A stretch of 27,759 nucleotides of DNA from Clostridia bacterium. GTDB lineage: Bacteria > Bacillota > Clostridia > Christensenellales > Aristaeellaceae. The notes under the pieces were generated by a model. That model was given only the letters and a program-made list of their open reading frames with translations. It searched no databases and was not told the DNA's origin. Position numbers and translations under genes: made by a program. Location of the stretch: assembly GCA_900759005.1 (NCBI GenBank), contig CAAEUQ010000136.1, forward strand, positions 1 through 27,759, written 5' to 3'. Shown one piece after another: positions 14,652 through 22,078 of this stretch; within the stretch, counting starts at the first letter, position 1, and each line of letters begins with the position of its first letter.

Positions 14652-16769
14652 ATGTCGGCTTGGTTTGTGGTTCTGGGCGTGGTGTTTCTGGCAATTGTCT
14701 ACGTATTCTACAACTACTTCCGGATCCGGAAAATGGGCGAGGGCACGCATGAGATGATCGAAATGGCGGAGATCATTCGCAGCGGCGCGGCGACTTTTCT
14801 GAAAACGGAATACAAGACGATTTCGATCGTCGTGGTTCTGGTTGCGCTGGTTTTTTCGCTGTTAGTTGAAAGGACGAGCGGCATTACGTTCATGATGGGC
14901 GCGTGCATGAGCTCGATCGTGTGCATTCTGGGAATGCGCAGCGCGACGTACGCGAACGTGCGCACGGCGAATCGCGCGCGGGAGACGCGCTCGATCGGCG
15001 AGACGGTAAAGGTTGCGCTGTGCGGCGGCAGCATTTCGGGGTTGAGCGTTCAGGCGTTCGGTATGCTGGGCTTGGTACTGGTGCTGATTCTGTGGAAGGG
15101 CGTGGATCCGGATACGATGGGCACCGGTCTGATCGCGAATCTTAAATGCAATTCCTCGATCATGCGGATTTCGACGTATTCGCTGGGCTGTTCGCTGGTT
15201 GCGATGTTCAACCGCGTAGCGGGCGGCAACTACACGAAGGCGGCGGACATTTCGGCGGACATTCTGGCAAAGCTGCGCCATGATATGCCTGAGGACGACA
15301 GCCGCGTTCCGAACGTGGTGGCGGACTTCATCGGCGACAATGTAAACGACATTGCGGGCAACTGCTCGGATTTGCTGGAGAGCTTTGTGGCGACGATGTC
15401 GGCGTCGATTGCGATTGCGGTGACGCTGTTCAAGTTCGCCGGCGCGAACGTAACGGCTGCGACGTTCAACTCTACGGTGGTTTTCCCGATCCTTCTGGCG
15501 GGCGGCGGTCTGATCGGCTGCCTGCTGGGCTTGGGCTATGCGGCGTTTCGAAAGATGGGCGACAATCCCTCTCGCGAGCTGAATCTGGCGACTTGGATTT
15601 CTGCCGGGCTAACCATTGTAATCGGCTTTTTTGCGGCGCTGTTTGCGTTCAAGGACGTGCCGCTGTACGCGGATTTCAAGGCGGGATGGGCGTCCCCGTG
15701 GATTTCGAGCGTGCTGGGCATTCTGAGCGGCATTGCGATCGGCTCGATCACGGAATACTACACGAGCACGGATTTCAAACCCACTCGGAAGCTGGCTGAG
15801 ATTGCGGAGGAGGGCGAAGCGTTCGTCATCACGAAGGGCGATGCGATCGGCTCGCGCTCGTGCCTTCTTCCGGTTCTGGTAATCGGCATTGCGCTGTTCA
15901 TTTCCGGCAAGGTTTGCGGAACCTACGGCATTGCGATTTCCTCTCTGGGAATGCTGGCGTTTGTCGGCGCGACGGTTTCGATCGACGCGTTCGGCCCGAT
16001 TGCGGACAATGCGGGCGGTTTGGCGGAGTCCTGTCATTTGCCTGCGGACGTGCGCGTGATCACGGACAAGCTGGACGCGGTTGGCAACACGACAGCTGCG
16101 ATCGGCAAGGGCTTTGCGATTGGCTCGGCTGCGTTTGCGACGGTTTCTCTGATTGTTGCGTATGTTGGCGCATATGCGGAATCGGCGATTCCGGTTCTGA
16201 ACATTGCGTCGTTTGTGGTTATTGCGGGCGGCATTATTGGCGGCGCATTGATCGAATACTTCTCGGCATTGCTTACGGACAACACGATTGAATCGGCGCG
16301 GTTGATGGCGGACGAAGGCGATCGTCAGCTGTCGATTCCGGGCGTGCTCGAGGGCAAGGTTCGTCCCGATTACAACAAATGCATTGAAATGGCTGCAAAG
16401 CAGGCTTTGAAGAAGATGCTTTTGCCGTCTGTATTGGCGCTGATGATTCCGATTCTGGGCGGATTCCTGTTTGGGCCCGAATTCGTGGGCGGCATTCTGG
16501 TTGGCGCGACGATCGTTGCGATTCCGCGCGCGCTGTTCATGGGCAATTCCGGCGGTGCGTTTGACAATGCGAAGAAGTACATTGAGGGCGGTTCCATCGA
16601 AGGGCACGGCAAGGGGTCCTCTGCTCACAAGGCTGCTGTAACGGGCGACACTGTTGGCGACACGCGCAAGGATGTTGTTGGTGTTGCGCTCGACATTTTC
16701 ATCAAGACGATGTCTACTGTTGCAAACACTCTGGCCGGCGTCTTCTCCTCCATCCGCCTGATCAAATGA
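14652..16769 (+). CDS. hppA: Membrane-bound ion-translocating pyrophosphatase, divergent type
   Basis: A 705-residue polytopic membrane protein that splits pyrophosphate to pump H+ or Na+. Family landmarks are in order: ATYANVRTA (about 98), GGNYTKAADISADILAKL, PEDDSRVPNVVADFIGDN with NVNDIAGN (about 210-238), EYYTS, SIDAFGPIADNAGGLAE, GNTTAAIGKGFAIGSAA (about 478), GDTVGDTRKDVVG and the C-terminal tail. The acidic residues of the active site are kept, but several flanking positions differ from the common consensus (TYANVR for TKANVR, GDTRKDVVG for GDPFKDTSG). Ala in GNTTAA and Gly four residues before the second Gly match the K+-dependent class. H+ or Na+ as pumped ion cannot be decided. AAAGGAGGGG supports the start. 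It is monocistronic, and its stop codon abuts a repeat array. Confidence 0.93.
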   Translation: MSAWFVVLGVVFLAIVYVFYNYFRIRKMGEGTHEMIEMAEIIRSGAATFLKTEYKTISIVVVLVALVFSLLVERTSGITFMMGACMSSIVCILGMRSATYANVRTANRARETRSIGETVKVALCGGSISGLSVQAFGMLGLVLVLILWKGVDPDTMGTGLIANLKCNSSIMRISTYSLGCSLVAMFNRVAGGNYTKAADISADILAKLRHDMPEDDSRVPNVVADFIGDNVNDIAGNCSDLLESFVATMSASIAIAVTLFKFAGANVTAATFNSTVVFPILLAGGGLIGCLLGLGYAAFRKMGDNPSRELNLATWISAGLTIVIGFFAALFAFKDVPLYADFKAGWASPWISSVLGILSGIAIGSITEYYTSTDFKPTRKLAEIAEEGEAFVITKGDAIGSRSCLLPVLVIGIALFISGKVCGTYGIAISSLGMLAFVGATVSIDAFGPIADNAGGLAESCHLPADVRVITDKLDAVGNTTAAIGKGFAIGSAAFATVSLIVAYVGAYAESAIPVLNIASFVVIAGGIIGGALIEYFSALLTDNTIESARLMADEGDRQLSIPGVLEGKVRPDYNKCIEMAAKQALKKMLLPSVLALMIPILGGFLFGPEFVGGILVGATIVAIPRALFMGNSGGAFDNAKKYIEGGSIEGHGKGSSAHKAAVTGDTVGDTRKDVVGVALDIFIKTMSTVANTLAGVFSSIRLIK

Positions 16770-16787
16770 CAAGACAGCGTCTTGAGG

Positions 16788-16881
16788 CGATTGCTGCCGC
16801 GCTTGGTCGCGACGAATTTGAATCGGGAAGCGATTCAAATTCTGGGTAGCAACGTAACAGAGCTTTGTTCCCAATTTGACG
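16788..16881 (+). repeat. Repeat unit 1, conserved blocks and hairpin B1
   Basis: The conserved block at 16788-16808 is followed by hairpin B1, a perfect 12-bp stem beginning GAATTTGAATCG with loop GGAAG, and then by the second conserved block at 16856-16881. The bases between B1 and the second block differ from unit 2 except for TGGGT. Confidence 0.88.
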
Positions 16882-16899
16882 GGCGGCAGTGCCGCCCGA

Positions 16900-16992
16900 C
16901 GATTGCTGCCGCGCTTGGTCACCATGAATCAGGTCGGGAAGCGACCTGATTCATGTGTGGGTTCGCAACAGAGCTTTGTTCCCAATTTGACG
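16900..16992 (+). repeat. Repeat unit 2, conserved blocks and hairpin B2
   Basis: The conserved block at 16900-16920 is identical to 16788-16808. Hairpin B2 is a perfect 14-bp stem beginning CATGAATCAGGTCG with the same loop GGAAG but different arms. The block at 16967-16992 is identical to 16856-16881. Hairpin A2 (GGGCGGC AGT GCCGCCC) precedes the unit where unit 1 has CAAGAC AGC GTCTTG. Confidence 0.88.
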
Positions 16993-17102
16993 CAAATTGC
17001 ACCGGAAAGCGGCGCAATTTACTCTGTTTGATTTTTGGGGCTGTGCTGATGCGTTTCTGATTTGAGGGGCGTTTTGGCGGATTGTATTTGGCGTTGTACT
17101 TT

Positions 17103-17137
17103 GGGGTCGTATTCCTGTTTGGAATACGGCCCCTTTT
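17103..17137 (+). terminator. Strong intrinsic terminator, probable end of the hppA transcript
   Basis: GGGGTCGTATTCC (17103-17115) pairs over 13 positions (one G-T) with GGAATACGGCCCC (17121-17133), followed by TTTT. It lies about 80 bases beyond the repeat array, so read-through from hppA would include the array. The roughly 150 bases between this terminator and the next promoter show no gene. Confidence 0.85.
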
Positions 17138-17284
17138 GTTGCGAGAATTTAAGATACAAGTACATTTCGCCGAAGATGTGTTTCATCATGCCGGCATTGT
17201 GAATAACGCGCGGGTTTTCGCCGCGCGTCTATTCCGATTGGACGAAAATGTTCCGCGAGGTCAGAAAGATTTGGCGGCGAACGC

Positions 17285-17313
17285 TTGACAAATACTTTTT
17301 ATTTGGTTATACT
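17285..17313 (+). promoter_or_regulatory. Sigma-70-type promoter of the small membrane-protein gene
   Basis: A perfect TTGACA (17285-17290) and TATACT (17308-17313) are 17 bases apart, giving a leader of about 40 bases before the ATG at 17360. This is one of the closest matches to consensus in the window. Confidence 0.88.
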
Positions 17314-17359
17314 AAAACGCGTATTGCACAACATGAAATCTATAACAAGGAGAATACTT

Positions 17360-17920
17360 ATGAAATCGTTCAAAATACTTCGGAAGTTGTTTGTGCTCGG
17401 CAGAGTGCTCAGCAAGGTCGCGTTTATTCTCTCCATCGTCGGCTTTTGCCTTTGCATTGCCGGAATGGTGAGTTTGAATCTCGAAAACGGAGAAGGAATC
17501 AAGCTCGGCGGCGTAACGCTGCACGACATGGTGGTTGATCGACGCGGCTACGGCATTGGAAGCGTGACCGCTGCGATTCTGGGCGTTATGGTCGTCTGCG
17601 CGGGCGAAGCTGTGCTGGCAAAATTCGCTGAAATCTGCTTTGCGCACGCGCTGAACGCTGAAACGCCGTTTACATTTGGATTTGCGAAGGAAACGCTGCG
17701 GCTCGGCATTCTGGCAATCGCCATTCCGCTCGGCTGCGCGATTGCCGGAAGCATCGTCGAAGCGATTGCCGCGGCGTGGATGAACGCGCCCAAAATCGCG
17801 ATTCTCCAGAAAAATTTCAACTCCACCCTCAGCGCCTCGGTGGGCATGATGTTCATACTCGTTTCGCTGCTCTGCCGCAGCGGTGCGGAGCTGTTGGAAA
17901 AGAATCGGGCGGAGGGATAA
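17360..17920 (+). CDS. Small multi-helix membrane protein of unknown function
   Basis: The protein has 186 residues and four predicted membrane segments, at about 15-38, 65-88, 115-140 and 158-175. The N-terminus is basic (MKSFKILRKLF). The loop between helices 2 and 3 contains AHALNAETPFTFGFAKETLR, and the tail ends LLEKNRAEG. The arrangement recalls DUF2975-type membrane proteins, but I cannot confirm this. The ATG at 17360 is preferred because AAGGAG lies nine bases upstream and the consensus promoter lies before it. A longer in-frame reading would start inside the promoter. It stands alone between terminators, and its own terminator overlaps the end of the convergent deoR-type gene. Confidence 0.75.
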   Translation: MKSFKILRKLFVLGRVLSKVAFILSIVGFCLCIAGMVSLNLENGEGIKLGGVTLHDMVVDRRGYGIGSVTAAILGVMVVCAGEAVLAKFAEICFAHALNAETPFTFGFAKETLRLGILAIAIPLGCAIAGSIVEAIAAAWMNAPKIAILQKNFNSTLSASVGMMFILVSLLCRSGAELLEKNRAEG

Positions 17921-17925
17921 ATCCT

Positions 17926-18678
17926 CTATTCGCCCTCTCGACCGGCGCGGAGATGCTGCTTCTCCGCGCCTTTTCCTGTGAATGGCTGATCGCTGATCAG
18001 CGCGTCGACCTGATCGAGACTGCAGGTGTTAAAGCACAGGCTCTTGCCGAATTTCGAGCTGTCGCAGAGCAGAATGCGCCTGCGCGCCTGCTGGAACATG
18101 ACTTTACGGATGGAGTTTTCATCGCTGGATATATCGGTCACGCGGCCGTCCATGCTCAGACCCGCGCAAGAGAAAAAGAACAGGTCGGCATTGAAATTGC
18201 GAACCATATTTTCGGCATACGCGCCGACAAATCCTTGCGAATTCTTCGGCATATAGCCGCCGGTGACGAACACCTGAGCATTGATATCCTGAAGACCGCC
18301 GATGGTAATCGCCGAATTCGTAATCAGCGTAAGCCCCTTGAAGCGCTTCAAATACCTCAATATCGCGCTGGCGGAGCTCGACGCGTCCATCATCAGCACA
18401 TCGCCGTTATGGATGTATTCCACTGCGCGCTGGGCGATTTTGTCGAGTTCCGCTTCGCGGGTGGAACGGCCGTGAAACGCGGTGGTTATGTGGTCGTTTT
18501 CCAGAAGGATCACGCCGCCGAACACGCGGCGAACCTGCCCCTGCTTTTCCAGCTCCGTTAAATCGCGGCGCACCGTCGCTTCGCTGACATAGAGCTTCTG
18601 CGCCAGCGAATGTACCGACGCGGATTTGGTTTCCGATAGAATATTGATGATTTCCCGATGCCGATCGTATTCGTACAT
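17926..18678 (-). CDS. DeoR-family transcriptional regulator
   Basis: The protein has 250 residues. The N-terminal helix-turn-helix (SVHSLAQKLYVSEATVRRDL, about 22-41) and the following ELEKQGQVRRVFGG are diagnostic of DeoR/GlpR repressors. The C-terminal DeoRC sensor domain shows LMMDASSSASAILRYL, LITNSAIT, VFVTGG and ILLCDSSKFGK, which bind phosphorylated sugars in the family. The ATG at 18678 is preferred because AGGA precedes it and the protein then opens MYEYDRHREIINIL as in relatives. An ATG 18 bases earlier has no good ribosome binding site. It is divergent from the sugar ABC operon and so probably controls it. Its last 15 or so codons coincide with the terminator of the convergent gene. 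Confidence 0.92.
   Translation of the reverse strand: MYEYDRHREIINILSETKSASVHSLAQKLYVSEATVRRDLTELEKQGQVRRVFGGVILLENDHITTAFHGRSTREAELDKIAQRAVEYIHNGDVLMMDASSSASAILRYLKRFKGLTLITNSAITIGGLQDINAQVFVTGGYMPKNSQGFVGAYAENMVRNFNADLFFFSCAGLSMDGRVTDISSDENSIRKVMFQQARRRILLCDSSKFGKSLCFNTCSLDQVDALISDQPFTGKGAEKQHLRAGREGE
17944..17974 (+). terminator. Terminator of the small membrane-protein gene, inside the deoR-type coding end
   Basis: GGCGCGGAGA (17944-17953) pairs perfectly with TCTCCGCGCC (17961-17970), followed by TTTT on the plus strand. It lies 24 bases after the plus-strand stop codon and within the last codons of the minus-strand regulator, whose tail HLRAGREGE region it helps encode. Confidence 0.82.
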
Positions 18679-18729
18679 TTGATCATTCCTGCGCATTTCT
18701 TTTTATTTTTGATTGATTCGCCATATTTC

Positions 18730-18740
18730 AAACAATGTTT
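18730..18740. promoter_or_regulatory. Candidate DeoR operator (AAAC-AAT-GTTT)
   Basis: AAACAATGTTT is a short inverted repeat just upstream of the -35 box of the sugar operon. The half-site CAAAC recurs at 18744-18748, about 15 bp from the copy at 18729-18733. DeoR-family repressors often use repeated short sites near the promoter. The assignment is inference. Confidence 0.4.
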
Positions 18741-18750
18741 ATGCAAACTA

Positions 18751-18779
18751 TTGATTATTTCGCTATCACTGTATATAAT
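18751..18779 (+). promoter_or_regulatory. Promoter of the sugar ABC operon
   Basis: TTGATT (18751-18756) and a perfect TATAAT (18774-18779) are 17 bases apart. The predicted leader is then about 205 bases long and contains several palindromes before the first gene. Confidence 0.75.
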
Positions 18780-18856
18780 AATAGCATGAAAGCAGCGCGA
18801 TGACAAGGAATTTTATATAGATATATATTCCTAAACTCATCCTGCGAATTTAGTGA

Positions 18857-18884
18857 TTTTGTCAAAACGAAAAGGAACGGTTCC
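18857..18884. promoter_or_regulatory. Two short palindromes in the sugar-operon leader
   Basis: TTTTGTCAAAA (18857-18867) and GGAACGGTTCC (18874-18884) are both perfect 11-base palindromes centred on one base, 17 bp apart. They lie in the otherwise gene-free 315-bp region between the divergent regulator and the binding-protein gene. They look like operator sites for a dimeric repressor. Which protein binds is unknown. Confidence 0.5.
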
Positions 18885-18950
18885 AAAACGCGCAAGATCG
18901 CGTTGATTTGCGCAGAAACAAAAAACGGGACTGTTCAAAGTGCGTATACT

Positions 18951-18967
18951 TCCGATTCTAAATCGGA
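18951..18967 (+). other. Leader hairpin just before the sugar binding-protein gene
   Basis: TCCGATT, loop CTA, AATCGGA form a perfect seven-base stem ending 26 bases before the start codon and about ten bases before the GAGGAAGGGG ribosome binding site. It may protect the 5' end of a highly translated mRNA or mark the 5' end of a processed transcript. Confidence 0.5.
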
Positions 18968-18993
18968 GAAAATAGAGGAAGGGGTTATTTGAT

Positions 18994-20232
18994 ATGAAGA
19001 AACTGTTGGTTGTTGTTCTCGCGCTGCTGATCGCGCTATCCGCGTGCAGCTTCGCCATGGCGGAGGAGCAGGTTACGCTGAACCTGTGGCACCGCTGGAG
19101 CGGCAAGAACGAGGAAATCCTGAACGAGTGTGTTAAGCAGTTCGAAGCGCAGAACCCGGGCATCAAGATCGAAATCACCGCGAAGGCTGGCGAATACTTT
19201 GAGCTTCTGCAGAGCATGATCGCGGACGCGGCGGCGGGCAACGACAAGCCGGACATCTTCGTCGGCGGCTACAACCTGCTGAACTACATCGCGAGCGAGC
19301 TGCAGCCCACGAATGTTGAGGCGCTGGCGCCGTCCCAGGAAGAGCTGGACGCGCTGTACGCGAACTTCACCCCCGAAATGCTGGCGCTGTCCAACGTTGA
19401 CGGCAACCAGATTGGTCTGCCTCTGGCGGTTTCCAACATGGTTATGTACGTGAACATGGACATCTTTAAGGAAGCAGGACTGACCGAAGAAGACATCCCG
19501 ACCACCTGGGAAGAGGTCATGAAGGTTTGCGAAACCATCAAGGCGAACACCTCCCACTACGGCATGTACATCCAGCTGCCCGACAACTGGGGCGATCAGG
19601 GTCTGATCTTCTCCGCCGGCGGCGAAATGCTGAATGCGGACAAGACCCGCGTTGATTTCACGAACGAAGGCTGCATCAAGGCGGTCAAGATGTGGCAGGA
19701 GCTCTACACGAACGGCTATGCGCCGGTCTGCACCGACAGCGAAGCGATGGCGAACTTCACCGCGGGCGATATCGCGATGCAGTGCACCACCGTTATGAAG
19801 ATCAACACCTTCAGCGAGTATGTTACCTATGATCTGAAGGTCGCTCAGTGCCCCGGCTTCGAAGGCGTCAACAAGCAGCTGCCCGCGGGCGGCGCGGCGA
19901 TGATCTCCTTCTCCACCGACGATGCGAAGAAGGCTGCCGTGTTCGAGTTCATGAAGTACATGGCTTCCAAGGAAGGCATGGAAACCTTCACCAAGACCGG
20001 CTATCTGTGCGTGACCACCGCGGAGGTTCCGATGGTGGATGGTCAGGAAGCCGCTTATGCCCAGACGCAGTATGCGCGTCCGTGGGAGTGCTGGCCGGGC
20101 GGATCCGTCGGTCTTGAGATCGACGCGCGCTGGCTGACCGTCCGCAACGCGATCCTGATGGAGGGCGCGGATGTGGTCGAATCGCTGACCGCTCTGGAAG
20201 AAGAATGCAACATGATGCTTGAAAACGCATAA
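18994..20232 (+). CDS. Sugar ABC transporter substrate-binding protein, family 1
   Basis: The protein has 412 residues, usual for family 1 (UgpB/MalE-like). The first 23 residues form a signal peptide. Both a lipobox reading (LSAC, Cys18) and a conventional cut after AMA-23 are possible, so lipoprotein status is open. The mature start VTLNLWHRWSGKNEEILNEC is the standard opening of sugar-binding proteins in this family, followed by FEAQNPGIKIEI and later TWEEVMKVCETIK. It would capture a sugar or glycerol-phosphate-type solute at the cell surface. It is the first gene of the operon with two permeases. Its codon use is noticeably rich in C-ending codons, suggesting high expression. Confidence 0.95.
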   Translation: MKKLLVVVLALLIALSACSFAMAEEQVTLNLWHRWSGKNEEILNECVKQFEAQNPGIKIEITAKAGEYFELLQSMIADAAAGNDKPDIFVGGYNLLNYIASELQPTNVEALAPSQEELDALYANFTPEMLALSNVDGNQIGLPLAVSNMVMYVNMDIFKEAGLTEEDIPTTWEEVMKVCETIKANTSHYGMYIQLPDNWGDQGLIFSAGGEMLNADKTRVDFTNEGCIKAVKMWQELYTNGYAPVCTDSEAMANFTAGDIAMQCTTVMKINTFSEYVTYDLKVAQCPGFEGVNKQLPAGGAAMISFSTDDAKKAAVFEFMKYMASKEGMETFTKTGYLCVTTAEVPMVDGQEAAYAQTQYARPWECWPGGSVGLEIDARWLTVRNAILMEGADVVESLTALEEECNMMLENA

Positions 20233-20250
20233 AAGCGCATTTCATCTGGA

Positions 20251-20281
20251 GGGGCTGTTGCACGCCTGGTGCGGCGGCCCC
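20251..20281 (+). terminator. Hairpin between the binding-protein and permease genes
   Basis: GGGGC (20251-20255) pairs with GCCCC (20277-20281), enclosing a second stem GCAC (20260-20263)/GTGC (20269-20272). It is followed by TTCAATC rather than a T run, so it is more likely a partial terminator or an mRNA-stabilising structure. It would favour the binding protein over the permeases. Confidence 0.5.
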
Positions 20282-20307
20282 TTCAATCATTTAACTGGAG
20301 GGATATT

Positions 20308-21231
20308 ATGAGCGACAGGACAATCGCAAAGCAGCAAACGACTCGGCATCAGAAAAGCCCGCTGCCGATGTTTCTGGCGTACTGCCTGCCGGCGCTGATC
20401 TTTTTCGGCGTGTTCAAATACTGGCCGATGATTTACAGCGCGGTTCTGAGCTTCGCGAAATGGAATTTCGTTTCGGATCTGAAATGGGTTGGCTGGAGCA
20501 ACTACGCTTCGATGTTCTCCAAGGCGATGTTTACCAAGGGTCTGGGAAATACCTTCCTGTATATCGTTGCGCTGCTGCCGTTCTTTATCGTAATTCCGCT
20601 GCTGCTGGCGACGCTGCTGCTGGCGGTTCGCAACGAAAAACTGCAGGGCATTTACAAGGCGCTTTATTTCATGCCCACGATTCTCGCATTCTCGATCATC
20701 TGTATCGTCTGGATCTGGATGTACAATCCCACCTACGGCGTTCTGAATAATCTGCTGCACATGATCGGAATGGAGGGCTACGCGTGGGTCAGCGACCCGA
20801 AAACCGCATTCTTCGCGATCGTGCTGGTCTGCGGCTGGAAATACATGGGTCAGAACATGATCCTGTTTATGGCGGGTCTTCTCAACATTTCCAACGACTG
20901 CATCGAAGCGGCGACGATCGACGGCGCGAACGCGTGGCAGTGCTTCTGGCGCATCAAATTCCCGCTGATTGCGCCCACGACGGTATATGTGCTGCTCACG
21001 AGCGTAATCTTCGCGGCGGAGCGCGCGTTCACGGCGATCAACCTGCTGACGCAGGGCGGTCCGTCCTATTCGACGACGAACCTCTCCTATGTCATTTATG
21101 AATTCGCGTTCAAGTATTACAACATCGGCACGGCAAGCGCCATCGCTGTGTTCACGTCGATCATTTTCCTGGTAATCACCATCATTATGATGCGCTCGAT
21201 GGGAGGTTTTGGTTATCATGATCAGAAATAA
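20308..21231 (+). CDS. Sugar ABC transporter permease, MalF/UgpA type
   Basis: A 307-residue inner-membrane protein with six predicted helices. The first begins at about residue 20, in PMFLAYCLPALIFFGVFKYW. The ATPase-docking EAA loop is EAATIDGANAWQCFWRIKFPLIAPT near 215-239, and the segment NLLTQGGPSYSTTNLSYVIYEF is typical of this subfamily. The ATG at 20308 follows GGAGGG. It forms the pore with the next gene product. No ATPase gene is present in the operon, so a shared MsmK/UgpC-type ATPase encoded elsewhere is expected. Confidence 0.95.
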   Translation: MSDRTIAKQQTTRHQKSPLPMFLAYCLPALIFFGVFKYWPMIYSAVLSFAKWNFVSDLKWVGWSNYASMFSKAMFTKGLGNTFLYIVALLPFFIVIPLLLATLLLAVRNEKLQGIYKALYFMPTILAFSIICIVWIWMYNPTYGVLNNLLHMIGMEGYAWVSDPKTAFFAIVLVCGWKYMGQNMILFMAGLLNISNDCIEAATIDGANAWQCFWRIKFPLIAPTTVYVLLTSVIFAAERAFTAINLLTQGGPSYSTTNLSYVIYEFAFKYYNIGTASAIAVFTSIIFLVITIIMMRSMGGFGYHDQK

Positions 21232-22057
21232 AAGAAAGTTCTCGATCGGGCAGCTGATTCTGAACATCCTGCTGATTGCTTTCCTGGCGGCGTGCATCTT
21301 CCCGCTTCTGTGGATGATTTCCTCGTCGCTGAAGGGTTCGGAGGAGCTTTTCTCCCCGAAAATTTACCTGATTCCCAAGCAGTTCACGCTGGATCACTAT
21401 CGCGAGGTATTCACTTCATATGACATTGGTCACTGGTTCTTAAACAGCGTCGTGACGACGTTCGGCATCTCGATTCTTCAGATTCTGGTGTCGTTCCTGG
21501 CGGCGTTTGCGCTGGGCTATTACAAGACGAAGCTGAATTCCGCGGTGTTCTACTTCCTTCTGATCACGATGGTCATTCCGTTCCAGGTCACGATGATCCC
21601 GAACTACATTCTTGTGAGCAACATGAAGCTCCTGAACACGTGGACGTCGGTCATCCTGCCGAACGTTGCGAACGCGACGACGTTCTTCTATCTGTATCAG
21701 AACGTCCGCAGCCTGCCGCGCGCGTTCTATGAGGTTTCGCAGATTGAGGGCGCGAACTCGTTCTGGGCGATGCGCAACGTGACCTTCGGGCTGTGCAAGG
21801 GCTCGATCGCTGCGATTGCGATTCTTACGGTGATCGAATCCTGGAACATCTATTTCTGGCCGCTGCTGGTGCTGACAAAGCCGGAAAGCCGCACGCTGAC
21901 GATTGGTCTTAAGCAGTTCCTTGATTTCGAGATGGGCAACCGCTGGGGCGCGTTCATGGCGACGGCGACGCTGGCTTCCCTGCCGATGATGCTCATTTAC
22001 ATCTTCATGCAGCGCCACATCATCAATGCATTTATCAGCTCTGGCATCAAGGGCTGA
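21218..22057 (+). CDS. Sugar ABC transporter permease, MalG/UgpE type
   Basis: A 279-residue permease beginning MIRNKRKFSIGQLILNILLI. The PLLWMISSSLKGSEELF segment after helix 1 and the EAA-type loop EVSQIEGANSFWAMRNVTFG are characteristic of the MalG side of these transporters. The ATG at 21218 is chosen since GGGAGG lies 11 bases before it. It overlaps the preceding permease by 14 bp, indicating coupling. The C-terminus RHIINAFISSGIKG matches the family ending closely. Confidence 0.95.
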   Translation: MIRNKRKFSIGQLILNILLIAFLAACIFPLLWMISSSLKGSEELFSPKIYLIPKQFTLDHYREVFTSYDIGHWFLNSVVTTFGISILQILVSFLAAFALGYYKTKLNSAVFYFLLITMVIPFQVTMIPNYILVSNMKLLNTWTSVILPNVANATTFFYLYQNVRSLPRAFYEVSQIEGANSFWAMRNVTFGLCKGSIAAIAILTVIESWNIYFWPLLVLTKPESRTLTIGLKQFLDFEMGNRWGAFMATATLASLPMMLIYIFMQRHIINAFISSGIKG

Positions 22058-22078
22058 TCGAAAGAGAGGGATTTCAAA

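Larger units (their letters stand above)
16770..17020. repeat. Tandem structured repeat array directly behind hppA
   Basis: Two full units and one partial unit follow the hppA stop codon without a gap. Each full unit has hairpin A, a conserved block containing GCTGCCGCGCTTGG, hairpin B with loop GGAAG, and a conserved block containing AGAGCTTTGTTCCC that ends in ATTTGACG. The conserved blocks recur at a spacing of 111-112 bp. The hairpin arms differ completely between units yet pair perfectly: A1 16770-16775/16779-16784, B1 16814-16825/16831-16842, A2 16881-16887/16891-16897, B2 16923-16936/16942-16955. A last hairpin (16994-17004/17010-17020, loop GAAAG, one mismatch) follows. I do not recognise the family. 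It probably forms the 3' untranslated part of the hppA transcript. Confidence 0.9.

Noticed and set aside
15609..16925. Open frame of about 440 codons on the minus strand running into the repeat array
   Set aside because: It mirrors the hppA reading frame and has an Arg/Asn-rich translation without family features.
16770..17020. CRISPR array or integron attC sites
   Set aside because: The period of about 112 bp and the only two full units do not fit CRISPR, and there is no cas gene. The conserved blocks do not show the paired RYYYAAC/GTTRRRY ends of attC sites, and no integrase is nearby.
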